From: Phialocephala subalpina
Taxonomy: Eukaryota; Ascomycota; Leotiomycetes; Helotiales; Mollisiaceae
NCBI GenBank assembly: GCA_900073065.1
Contig: FJOG01000012.1
Span: 401,981-465,980 of the forward strand
Direction of reading: 5' to 3'
DNA length: 64,000 nt
The notes beneath the pieces are model-generated. The model ran no database searches. It had not been told where the DNA came from and worked only from the letters and a program-made list of their open reading frames with translations. The stretch's first letter is position 1, and each line of letters starts with the position of its first letter. The position numbers and the translations under genes are program-made. Below, piece after piece: positions 33,621 to 44,196 of this stretch.

Positions 33621-35381
33621 ATGGCTTCGATGAGGGCACCAAAGCCTGGTGAAGATGCATTCGACAGCCTCGAATGGGATCCCGATCTTCCTGCAGCGAA
33701 ATCTCCTGATGACTCCCCAGAACCTGTCCCTATCAAGCCGCAACCTCTTGCCTACACGACCGTTGGCTCTGTCATCAACCCGACCTCGACCCCCCAGCTC
33801 GCTCCTCCCAACCGCATTCAACGAGAAGGTGCGAACCGCCGACCTCTGATGTCCCTTCTTCAAGGTCTACAACAAAGCTCAGCGCAACGTCGCGGTCCTC
33901 CACCTCCCCTCAGCATGTCGAACTCGATGCATTACGCGCAACAACTCAGTTCCCGACCTTCGAACCCCGACAACGCGAACCCATTCCCACGATCCACTCG
34001 AGCACCCACAATAGGCATGATGCAGGAGCAGGAGCAAGAGCAAGACACAACGATCATGAATCGCAATAACGTCGCAATGTTGACGCAGCAGGAGAAGGAC
34101 ATCATGATGATGCAGTTTGGTACATATCCTAGTCTCCAGTCCCGGACTCCTTCACCTCTCAAGCGATCCAACTTGCTGGCGTACTCGAAGCATCAATCTT
34201 TCAATCTCAAGGAATTACTCGATGAAGATGCTCGCAATCAATTCAACAATGCGCTGGCTCCTGTTCAAGGCCTGGAGAAGATGCAGACTCTACAGCGATT
34301 GGCAAAGTTCGACAACCCTATGCAACAGCTTGCTCGCAACCGTCTGTCCGAATTCTCTGTTAGCAGATCACAAACATCATCTGTCAACCCTCTCGGCGAG
34401 TTGAATCGCGACTATCAGTTCCCTCCTCCAGGTATTGCAGGTCAATCTGCTCCCCAGTCCAATCCTCTTCTGGCAGCAATCGAGCGGTCTTTTACAACGC
34501 GTTCTCCCCCACGTTCTCGGCCTCCAGGATACCCTCAGCCTCTCACGGCTGGACCCCCCGGACAGCGTCAATTCCCGTGTACTACCTCCAGTCAAAATGG
34601 CATTGTTCAGCAAGGCAGATGGGAGGCTCAAGATTGGTACAACTCATTGGGAACACACCAAACAAACAATCCTTGGGCTTATCAACACACCGCACAAATT
34701 CTGCAAGCAGCAGACGATGATATAGTAATCAAACCAGCTCGCCTGGACTTCAAAGACATCTACGTGCATGTCAAGGTTGCGGACACTCTGCCTCCTGCGG
34801 AGATGGCCAAGTATTATCCTCACGGCTGGCCAAATAATTTCACTGGCCATTTTGCACCCTTGCCGGTCGCGATCCAACGCAAGATGGATGATGCCTCAAC
34901 CCCGCCTACGTTGGAGGAAAAGCAAGCCAGGAAGAACGCGCTGTTCGACCACTTCTTCTACTATAATCAGCGACGCATGTGGGGCCTGTCGCTAGAAGAT
35001 TACGAGGAGGAATGCGAAGCAGCAATGGATTACGGCAACTCCCTTCGAAACAACGACTTTGGTCCCATCGCTCCACCACCTCCTGCCCGCAAGAAGTTCA
35101 CCGAGTCTGTCATTCCTCAAAAGGTCACCGTCGAGGGCATGAACAAGATGGATCTTGCTGAAGCATCTGCTCCTATCTTCAATGCCGCTTTCGGTACTCT
35201 TCTCTCTCTGCACGACAAGAATTCCAACTCTCCCAGCCTACTCAGTCGCTTTGGCGAGGTTGATCCCGACTTGATCGATGCGGAGGCAAAGGGTAACGCC
35301 AGCCTGTTCGGAGAGGATTGGGGACGCGTGCTAACCAAGACGCAAAGTCGTGCTTCCCGTGGATCCAGTCGACGTTCATGA
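33621..35381 (+). CDS. Conserved-looking, largely disordered fungal protein
   Basis: A 586-residue intronless protein from the ATG at 33621 (ACAATGGC, good context). The frame is open 180 bases further upstream, but that sequence reads like leader. Residues 1-250 are rich in Pro, Ser, Gln and Asn, with an EQEQEQEQ run and basic SPLKRS-type sites. They contain a possible helical segment (SFNLKELLDEDARNQFNNAL). Residues about 390-520 look folded: LDFKDIYVHVKVADTLPPAE, then FDHFFYYNQRRMWGLSLEDY. The C-terminus is Ser/Arg-rich. I do not recognise a domain. The mixture of SR-type termini, low complexity and a helical core would suit an RNA- or translation-associated protein, but this is speculation. 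Codon use is even and the gene looks intact and expressed. Confidence 0.65.
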   Translation: MASMRAPKPGEDAFDSLEWDPDLPAAKSPDDSPEPVPIKPQPLAYTTVGSVINPTSTPQLAPPNRIQREGANRRPLMSLLQGLQQSSAQRRGPPPPLSMSNSMHYAQQLSSRPSNPDNANPFPRSTRAPTIGMMQEQEQEQDTTIMNRNNVAMLTQQEKDIMMMQFGTYPSLQSRTPSPLKRSNLLAYSKHQSFNLKELLDEDARNQFNNALAPVQGLEKMQTLQRLAKFDNPMQQLARNRLSEFSVSRSQTSSVNPLGELNRDYQFPPPGIAGQSAPQSNPLLAAIERSFTTRSPPRSRPPGYPQPLTAGPPGQRQFPCTTSSQNGIVQQGRWEAQDWYNSLGTHQTNNPWAYQHTAQILQAADDDIVIKPARLDFKDIYVHVKVADTLPPAEMAKYYPHGWPNNFTGHFAPLPVAIQRKMDDASTPPTLEEKQARKNALFDHFFYYNQRRMWGLSLEDYEEECEAAMDYGNSLRNNDFGPIAPPPPARKKFTESVIPQKVTVEGMNKMDLAEASAPIFNAAFGTLLSLHDKNSNSPSLLSRFGEVDPDLIDAEAKGNASLFGEDWGRVLTKTQSRASRGSSRRS

Positions 35382-38300
35382 ATGGTGTTTGTGTACGAGG
35401 TCATACTTGCTTGGGATATGAATTGGTTCCATAGTTTCTCTTCTGCAGCTTTTGCATTGGCGGAAGTTTCTACTGAATGGAGCGAGAGATGGGTGGACAA
35501 GACATGGGCTTTGCATTGGCATGGAGGTGGGCTCGTATGGTGTGCTTGCGGGACTTGACGAATCATGAGTGTACGATATGCGAAGAATACCAACAAATGA
35601 ACAATTGCCTCAGCACTTCCCTGGATATTCATCGCTCTTGAAGTACTGTGGGAGATGGAACAATGCCATTCTTCTTTGATAAGATAGTTGACAAGATAGC
35701 TTCACCTTCGCCTTGAACGATGATCGCTTCTCAAAGTCTCAATTTAGTCCTGGGACATTGTTGTATGTTATTTACTTGACTGCATTTTGTGTCTTTTACT
35801 TGCATCTCCTCCCCTTCTCTCATCTTCGTCAATCTACAGCCCTCTATCTTCACGATTCGCTAGTATTTGATCTCATCCTCGTCATCTTGTCTTCTTGCCA
35901 CAATCTCTGCACTCAACCTTCACACCCATATACCCATATCACACCGTCCAACCAACTCTCCTATTCCCCTCAACGACACTTCCACCATCGAACTCCTCGT
36001 CTCCCAATTTTCGAAATCGTATCCAATGTCCCATCCTAGTTCGGATTCAGTCAGAATCATGTGCCGGGTGCTGGGGTACAGGACAGTAGCTTTCAGACGA
36101 GCAAATGGGTCTGTTGGATGGCTGCAGTTGATGAACTCAGTGCCTGGAATATTCATTCTTGAGCTTCTCGGCCTTCAGCTTGTAGTTCGACTCTGTGTTG
36201 GTGGGGTGTCCGGTTTCTCGATCGGTAAGGCGTCTCGTCTCGGGAATGCGTTTTGAACGGGAAAGGAGAAAGAGAAAACATAAAACTCCTTGAACTTGCC
36301 TTCTTTCAGACCGGATATCCTTAACGACGACAGCAAAGGAACATCTTAAGTGTGAGACGAGCAAGTATGTCTTATTATGATGCGTTGACTGAGCTTGGAC
36401 GGCGAGGTTTCTCTTCTGAGCTTCGGGAAGATCGTGGGAGTTTGGTTTTTGATCGAATGAATGATTCGGTACAGAAGTGGAGCAAGGTATTCGACTCTTG
36501 GTAGAGCTTGGTAGAAGCACATAAGGTCTCTAGGCTGGATGACGCCGCTTTAGCTACATGTACTGATACCCGTCTCTCATGGAGTCAATATATCTTTTCC
36601 AAACTTGGGTTGAAGGCTCGACTGTTTCTGCTTGGTCATGGAACCACTCCTTCTCACAGTCAGTCTGATTCGTTTGGCGAGTGAAGACCACGACAGCTCT
36701 GTACTGCTCTCGAGCCATCTCCTTGTTTGGAATGAACAAGGAGCAGAAGTCTGTATACCATGTGCTCGATAGCCTTATAAATGTGGTGGAGGGTTCTTGT
36801 ACGGAGCAGAGCTGCTCGTGAGCGGTGACACCAGTGTCCAAACAGGATCTAGACTATCGTACTCCTAGGGGTCCTCCGACGAATCTAATCCATCCTGATC
36901 GAGGGTTCCCAAAGTTCTGTGACGTTGCATACTTTACTCGAAACACCATGTTCATGGAAACTTCGATTTGGCAATTTGGCAAAAAAGGATTTCTCCTCCA
37001 CAGAGTTCAGCCTTCTCGTAGGAAGTATTGCGTTCTTATTCATTATACATAAATATGGGCTCTTGTCGAGGTGACAGCGTCTAGAATCCCTTGGAAAGTT
37101 CTTAATTGTTGGATTTCTGGTCCGGAGTTCCCCAAGGTCGTGGATACTGCCTCTGCTTGGACTTTCAAGTTCTATTTGAAAGGTCCCTCGCAAAGGTGAC
37201 GCATCTTGCAGGAGTTGTCCTTCGTAGGTTGTTAACCTTCCTTCGACTGGATCCCACCATGTTTCCTCTCTTTGTAGATGCTGCAGGATTTTCTTCTACG
37301 GAGTTTGTAGGACTTTCTTCCCAGCTGGTTGTTCAGCTTATTCTGGTGGTTCAGGTATGCGCTATTTCCTACTATCTGCCGAAAACTTGTCAAGCCAGCA
37401 CTAAAGCCAGCATGGTAACTACCGATATCTGAGGTTGTTGTTGTGTTTGCGGCTTTTCACTGCGCAATAAGGAAACGTAGCAGGACCTCTGCATGTGTCT
37501 ATTAGTGCTTTGAGACCTTCCTCGCAATGAAAAGCTTCTCATTCTATTTCTTGCTTGCAATATTGGCCTAGAGAATTGGTTTTTCAGGGAAGAGTACTGG
37601 TCTCCGACATAGGACACGCCCGTAAAGGTTTTGTGGTGCTTCCTCCCTAACTCTTGCTCCCATGACTAGTGTTCGGAGCTCAAAGCTCAGTGCTTGTGAT
37701 ATACGGGCACCTGCAGGGGTAGCCATGCTCGGATTGCGAAGCTGAGCGTTAAGGAATTTTATTCCCTTTTCCGCTCCTCCTCTAATTAAAGACCTTTTCC
37801 GTATCTGGCAAGCAGACGGGACTTCCCAAAGGATCAATTTGCCAGACATACACTCGCCAATTCTTTCCTCCTTCTCGGTGTACGCATCAAGGGTCTTGTT
37901 TCTTGGACCTCTGTGCTTCTTGGTCGGCGACGCTTTGTTGCGTTGGCCGCTTCCTCATGCTGCTGTCACTGTTGGTGAGGAATGAGACCGATGGCTCGGC
38001 ATCTAAGTCTGAAAATCATTTGGGGGTCCCAGATGATGTGCTTGTACCTCCCTTACCCGCTGTGGGGTGTTCTCTTTGCTGCCTTTGGTCTTCGAAGACA
38101 CCTTTTGTTAGCGCCAGCCAACACCAAACCTAGATCGAACATTGATGAGCCGAGGTCCGTTGAAGTTCAACTTCAAAACAGATCAAGTGCGCCCAGTTCT
38201 CCAATTTAGGCCACTCATACTTCCATTGACGTCTGTATCGGAAGGTTGTATCTTACGACATAATCTCGCGAGTCGGAAGTGGTGCGGGTGAGATGTCCCA

Positions 38301-39366
38301 TCAACTCACTGTGATCATCTTGAAATCCAGCGAATTCGTCCATGACTCAATCTTCTTACGTCTGAGGCGGGCCATGATAGCCGTCACCTTTGCTTGAGAT
38401 GTTGTAAGTGGCATTCCAGTTCCTCGTCAGCGATTATAGAGGGGGCTTCTAACGGTGAAGGTATGTAGAGACGGCGTGAGTGTTCTCGTCTTCGTTGAAG
38501 GTCGTGAATATTTCGAGCTTAGAAGATGGTCGGTGGTGCTTTTTTGGTGCCTTGCAGCGGGACATGTTTGTTCGTCGAGTCATGATGACTGTGTTCTGCT
38601 ATGCAGGTATTTGCTTTGTCCAGTAGGGAGCGCGAAATCCCAGTGTTTGATAGCCCGTCTTTGATGGAGTAACCTCCTTCTCCAGTGTTGTGGAAGAAGC
38701 ACAGTTGAGCCTCACTTTTCAACATCATGAACAGTGACGTGGTTGGGCTTGTGGGGACCTTGTTGCCTTGTGACTTATCAAAGTCGTGTAGTGAATGTGA
38801 CTAGCTATTTAAGGTGACGTTGAGTGGAAGAGCCTTGGCGAATCCTATCGACTTCAGTGAATTGTACCCTTAGTTGAACAACTCTGATACAAACCTGGGA
38901 GGTATATAAAGAAGAGGACTATTGGAAAGTGAAAGCCAAAGGTGGGATATAACGGAGGTGGTTGAGTCTGGATTTGGACATCGTTTCCACTGCCTCACTT
39001 TCGACGATCTGGAGCTAAATATATTGATTTCAAGCAGGGTCCAGGTGAAGTACTAGGTGACAGTGCTATCACGAGAGAAAGTGCGACTGCCGCGGTTTTA
39101 TGTATGCTGTTGGATTCCTCGTTTGTATTCTCTAAGTTGAGGTAAAAGTCTTCCAAACTCCCGCCGATATCCCCAAGCAAATGGCAATGAAAACAACATA
39201 TCCCCAACCAAACATCCCAATCCATCAAGTGCCTCCCGTACAGTCTTATGTAGCGGAAGCGGGTATCTGAAAACGTACGTCGCTGTTGCATTCGCCTTTG
39301 CAATCATTATTTCGTAAACATCACATCTCGTGCGCCGGCTCACTTATTCTAAACGAGCCCCTCTTT
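35382..39366. other. About 4 kb without supportable genes
   Basis: The stretch has near-average base composition, stop codons in all frames and only short overlapping open segments. I saw no splice-consistent model, known motif, tRNA or transposon end. Pyrimidine-rich leader-like sequence occurs at about 35800-36000. A long non-coding RNA, a heavily decayed gene, or the 3' region of the preceding gene are all possible. Confidence 0.4.
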
Positions 39367-41516
39367 TTACTCACTAGTATCATTGCAGAAAATCCAGACA
39401 TGGAACTTCTCTTGTTTAGGCAACTCCACTTGTGCCATTCGGTACCGCTCCAAAATCTCGGTCTCTTTGATTTCAGTCCACTGCTCTTCCGTCGTGAACC
39501 TGTTTACAACGGTTGCTTTTCTGCCTCCCCAAGCACAGCGAAATCTGATGAACGCTAGCTCCGCTAGTGTTAGACCTGCTCGGGTAGCGACGAGCTTGAA
39601 GAAGTCTGAGCGGCTAGACTCCTTGAACGCCGTGATGGAAACCAGCTTGTTGGGAGAAGTTTCCGGGTCTCCGGTTGGGCCTGGAAGAGCAAACCACAGT
39701 GGGCGGCGATTGTTTACTTCCGAGGCGACTGCCTTATTTGCTGGAGAAGCTACATTGCGATTCTGGGGGGTGGAAACGGGGCCTGGAGCTGGTATCCTGT
39801 TGGAGGGAATCCTCTTAAGACCTAAAACACTAGGTGCAGCTTGGGTAGACTTAGGTTTCAGTGGCCCCATAGCGGCATTTGGGTGCGAAGCGGTGGTCGT
39901 TTCCTGTGTTGGAATGCGTGGTCTGGCTGGAGATGACCGAATGGCAAGCTCCGTGGACATTGACCTGACGCTGGACTGACTCGAAATTGCTGGCGTGGAG
40001 TTCCTAGGAGTGCACATCTTGGCCGTTGGAGCCCTATCAGGTATGGGTGAATTCACGAACAGAAAGCCATCTTCGTTCCGTGTAATGATAGGTGACGGGG
40101 GAGGGGAGACGGTGGATCCAGTACCATCCGATTTCCTTCTCTTGGTTTGTCGATATATTGACTCCCACCCCTCAAACAAATCAACATCACTCTCATCGTC
40201 CAAAGGTTGAGCAACCTGTAAGAATGTTAGTGAAGAGCAAATTATATGCATGAAGTACTTACTCGCTTGGGACTACGTGGAATATCCTCGGAGGCCCTTG
40301 TTGCTGGTAGGTCTTTCCCAATACCGTTTCCTGGAGCTTTACTCTTCGCAGACCAAAGAGCTCGACGAGTCCTCCAGGCTGATTCGAAGACCGGTGTCTT
40401 TACCCAGGTATCATGGCCTGAATCCCCCTTTGGACGAGTCAAGAAGCCGTCGCCTTCGAAAAGATCATCATCTCTCCATTTGTTTACAGCATTCTTAATT
40501 ATGCTTTGGCATTTGGTGAAAATCATTTCATCGTTCATGCCAGATTCTCCGACGTTGAATTCAATTTTCATATGGTGGACCATGTTTTTAATTGCTGCCC
40601 CGTTGCTAGAGTCATACAGATCGTTGTCGTGGAGATAGCGATATGCATGCGCTTCTATGTCCGGAGGACATTCTGCGCCAAACTATTCAGCTATGTCAGT
40701 CAACTATCTATGATGCGATCGAGGTACTTACGCCAAGTAGCCAGCAATTTGAGTGACTCTTCACACGCTGGATTGGAGGATAAATTAAATCGAGATGGTC
40801 GAAAATCCAGATGGAAACAATGTCACTGTTGTCTTTCTCTGGAGAAGCAAGACCTGGCGTATTTACTTCTATCTCCTTTTCCAAAGCATCAATCCTATTC
40901 GGTCGGGCTGGAGGAGGATTGCTGTTTCTCAAAGGAGAATTGACAGCGTTCAACATAGGCTTCGAATGAAGGTTGGCAGCGTTCATTACGGAGGCTTGGC
41001 GGGGTATTAATGGATCATCTTGCTTCTTCGCGGCCTGGATGCCTGTGAGCTTATATTTGATGTCTGCAGCCAGCATGAGACTTACCTTGGCGTTCTCATA
41101 GTCGATATTCTTCTTCTTGATTTTTTCTTGGCTACAAATCAGCCGTGCCAGGCCATTTCGGATCCTGAATTTGTTAGTACCAAATAATTACATATTTCCC
41201 GGCAGTCCTTTTAACCATACCTATCTCGATGTAAACGATAAATTGGCCAGTTCCGCTCCTGAGCTATCTTTGTATCCGGGAACAAATGCTGATTCTTCGC
41301 TGCAAAGGCAGTAGCACAATCCAGTGTATCTACCTCTTTCGGAGATGAGAAGTCTGCCGGCCGCAGTAAATCCTCTTTGAAAGTTTTGCAGAAATCTCTC
41401 ACTGGATTGCTAAGCTTGCCACGATATCTCTCATCTTTGTTTCTATCCGAGGAGTATCCAAGGGAGGCACATATTGCGCTAACCGTTTGGTTTCTTTGCC
41501 TTTTTTTAGGGCCCAT
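39367..41516 (-). CDS. Paralogous family member 1 (three-module nuclear-type protein)
   Basis: Five exons (41221-41516, 41086-41164, 40732-41034, 40263-40682, 39367-40215) join to 648 residues. Start: the ATG at 41516 (MGPKKRQRNQ). An N-terminal module (about 15-125) has ICASLGYSSD, VRDFCKTFKED, CATAFAAKNQHLF and, just after the first intron, LARLICSQE. A middle module (about 227-305) has AHAYRYLHDNDLYD and FTKCQSIIKNAVNKW. A Pro/Ser linker carries the nuclear-localisation-like TKRRKSD. The C-terminal module (about 530-645) contains SDFFKLVATRAGLTLAELAF, RFRCAWGG, WTEIKETEI and FHVWIF. The same modules occur in the genes at 44197, 61215 and (without the middle module) 58210. I do not recognise the family. 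The KR motif and lack of a signal peptide suggest a nuclear protein. It is divergently arranged with the gene at 44197. Confidence 0.75.
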
Positions 41517-42404
41517 ATTCAAGGACGCCTCCAAGGTGTTTTTTTTTTTTTAGAGATAACTGATTTGCACTTATCAGATATAAATGGGAATCTGATTTGG
41601 CTTTTTAGGTAGAGGGTGTTCCTTGAGTTAATAATTCAATGGAGTCAATACCCGAGAAGTCGCATCCGAAGGAGTTTCAATTGGAAACTGGAATGGGGAG
41701 AGGGGGAGAAGGGAGGAAAAGGAAGGGGGGAAGGGGAAATAGGAGAAAAGGCACTCCTTTATATAGAAGTGCCAACCCTGGTTCCATATGACTCACAAAT
41801 GAGAGACACAGTATATAAACGCTCCAATGAGAGTGTGGGAAGGGTCTCAGAATGCTAGCGCTGTTCTTCAAGTACGGTATGGATATTACGCAGGGCAAAT
41901 GTGTCCTAGAATACCCCCCTTTCTCGTGAAAAAGATGCGTTAATCCTGCAATATGCTAAGATAGATGCCTAAGCAGTGCCTCAAGCAAATGACAAAGGTA
42001 TCGACCTGGGGGTGTCTGGAAACGGTAGGTCGATAACCAAGGCTAGAAATTGGAAAAATGGCGTGTGAGTTTTAAGGGAAGCTTATCTTCCATACTGCAA
42101 TTTCATGCCACAGATAGTATCCAACTATCCAGAGACGCCAGAGAATCGAAGGAAAGTGCAGCAACCGCTTGTCCAGCAGTTCACTAGGCGGCAAGACTTC
42201 CAAGTTTCTCCCATCCGACCACAACGCTCTTCAGTCCGGATTTGTCGCAGATTTTGGTCTTCTACAGTGGCGCATAAGATGGTGGGTACCGTGGGGTCAA
42301 TCAACTTCATCGAAGTTGTCTCCATTGCTGAGGGTCAAACGTTGGGTGGGCGCAACTTGAAATGTGCAAGCAAAGTAAGGTGTTTTTTCCCGAAAGATAT
42401 GGGA
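41517..42404. other. Intergenic, no gene supported
   Basis: Promoter side of family member 1. Contains a T(12) run near 41540, a purine-rich G/A tract (41690-41750), and an ATG-started frame at 42105-42425 without recognisable content. Confidence 0.4.
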
Positions 42405-42587
42405 TCGGCGCACCTTGTCAGTTGAGGAGTCATAATCGGTGGAGATGCACGGGGGAAAACGTCACATGTTGGCATGAAGCCTCATCATCGATGACTCATT
42501 GGTTTACTAGGCAGCCTGGCCTGATCGGAATGAGTCAGTGAGAGTGCCTTGTTAAGGAGACATTCCCACTTGGTTAGAAGGGCAGAT

Positions 42588-43127
42588 TACTTTGGTGTTA
42601 GGATAAACNNNNNNNNNNNNNNNNNNNNNNNNNNNNNNNNNNNNNNNNNNNNNNNNNNNNNNNNNNNNNNNNNNNNNNNNNNNNNNNNNNNNNNNNNNNN
42701 NNNNNNNNNNNNNNNNNNNNNNNNNNNNNNNNNNNNNNNNNNNNNNNNNNNNNNNNNNNNNNNNNNNNNNNNNNNNNNNNNNNNNNNNNNNNNNNNNNNN
42801 NNNNNNNNNNNNNNNNNNNNNNNNNNNNNNNNNNNNNNNNNNNNNNNNNNNNNNNNNNNNNNNNNNNNNNNNNNNNNNNNNNNNNNNNNNNNNNNNNNNN
42901 NNNNNNNNNNNNNNNNNNNNNNNNNNNNNNNNNNNNNNNNNNNNNNNNNNNNNNNNNNNNNNNNNNNNNNNNNNNNNNNNNNNNNNNNNNNNNNNNNNNN
43001 NNNNNNNNNNNNNNNNNNNNNNNNNNNNNNNNNNNNNNNNNNNNNNNNNNNNNNNNNNNNNNNNNNNNNNNNNNNNNNNNNNNNNNNNNNNNNNNNNNNN
43101 NNNNNNNNNNNNNNNAACACCAAAGTA
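42588..43127. mobile_element. TIR element inserted at TA, interior unsequenced
   Basis: CTTTGGTGTT at 42590-42599 and its exact reverse complement AACACCAAAG at 43116-43125 face each other across the gap. Each end is flanked by TA (42588-42589 and 43126-43127), while the related copy at about 18338 reads straight through this position. A TA target duplication with short terminal inverted repeats fits a Tc1/mariner-type element or a MITE derived from one. The TIR may be longer, because the next eight bases on the left (AGGATAAA) have no visible partner. Whether it encodes a transposase is unknown. Confidence 0.65.
42609..43115. other. Assembly gap (507 N)
   Basis: Run of unknown bases lying inside the inserted element. 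The size may be an estimate. Confidence 0.99.
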
Positions 43128-43182
43128 GACATCAATACCATTCCTTTTGCCCTCACCACTTCCGCAACTGATACACCTATTT

Positions 43183-44196
43183 GGAACTGCATAGTCGACC
43201 CATTTGCAGATATAGTCGTCCGGTAACTTTAATTGGTCTTCTTCCAAGAACCCCTGCTGTGGCATTGTAAATATAGGATTTCTTCAGTTCAGCTGAGCAG
43301 GGTTGCAACAGAATCACAGGCTAACCGGATCGACTCACCGAGCTCTTCAAATGTTCGTTTCACTATCGCTACCATGGTAGGGCGTTCTGATAGGTTTTGT
43401 AGAGAGGACAAGAACTGGAAGTAGCAATATGTCCGCCAACTTCGAAGGATGCAGGCAGCCGCCGAGACATTTGGAGCGGGGCGGAAGCCGGAATCGTGTT
43501 CCGGCAAGACAGTTCATTGAAATGTCGCCTCAAGATCCAATCAACTATGAGTATTCCATAGTTTTTTCTTTATATCCAGGGTTTATCTTCCGCCAAGCCT
43601 TCTCGCACTTTCTGCACTAGCAGGGGGCTATATCCAATGAAGCTTACATGATCCAACGCCGCCTTAACTTTATTTTCCATTGTAACCACTGGTTTTGACT
43701 ATAGATTGATTGGTATACAAAATATTGAAAATGTTTGGTAGAGCGGTACTACGAAACATTACCCCTGCACTTTGGAAGACACACCCCGGATACGCTACTT
43801 GCCGTGTCGCCACCACGCTCTGTGCTTCCCTCTTAACTATAGATCGCCGATCTCTCGACTGTGGCACTTAAAATCATTGATTTTCCTGGATTTCATTCGC
43901 TGACTGTATCACTGCCTTGCTACTTTTGCACTACACCGCCCGAGTCTGCCATGTCTGCCTTGCCCTCCAGCGCTTATATGCATATCTTGGAGCAAAACCC
44001 TATCTTTGAAAACTATCTACCAGTTGAACAACCTCGTCGTTGTCTCATCATATGGCACACTCACATAAAATCCTTGTAGTATCTGTGCCGCCTCTCAACT
44101 AGGGGGAATCGGTGTAGAAGTTAGGACTCAACGCTCTCCCGTCCCCAAAAACTATTTTCCTCCCACGAAAACATATAGTCGATCCACACGCCACCA
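43183..44196. other. Intergenic, no gene supported
   Basis: Right flank of the split repeat and promoter side of family member 2. Only short frames without recognisable content. Confidence 0.45.

Larger units (their letters stand above)
42405..43182. repeat. Dispersed repeat, copy split by an insertion
   Basis: Left part 42405-42587 and right part 43128-43182 together match the continuous copy at 18145-18392. The two parts are separated by a terminal-inverted-repeat insertion and the assembly gap. Confidence 0.75.

Noticed and set aside
42105..42425. ATG-started 106-codon frame before the split repeat
   Set aside because: Runs into the dispersed repeat, no recognisable content, and the same region in the other repeat copy is not open.
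42549..43265. Open frames on both strands across 42.6-43.1 kb
   Set aside because: They consist mostly of unknown bases in the assembly gap and have no sequence support.
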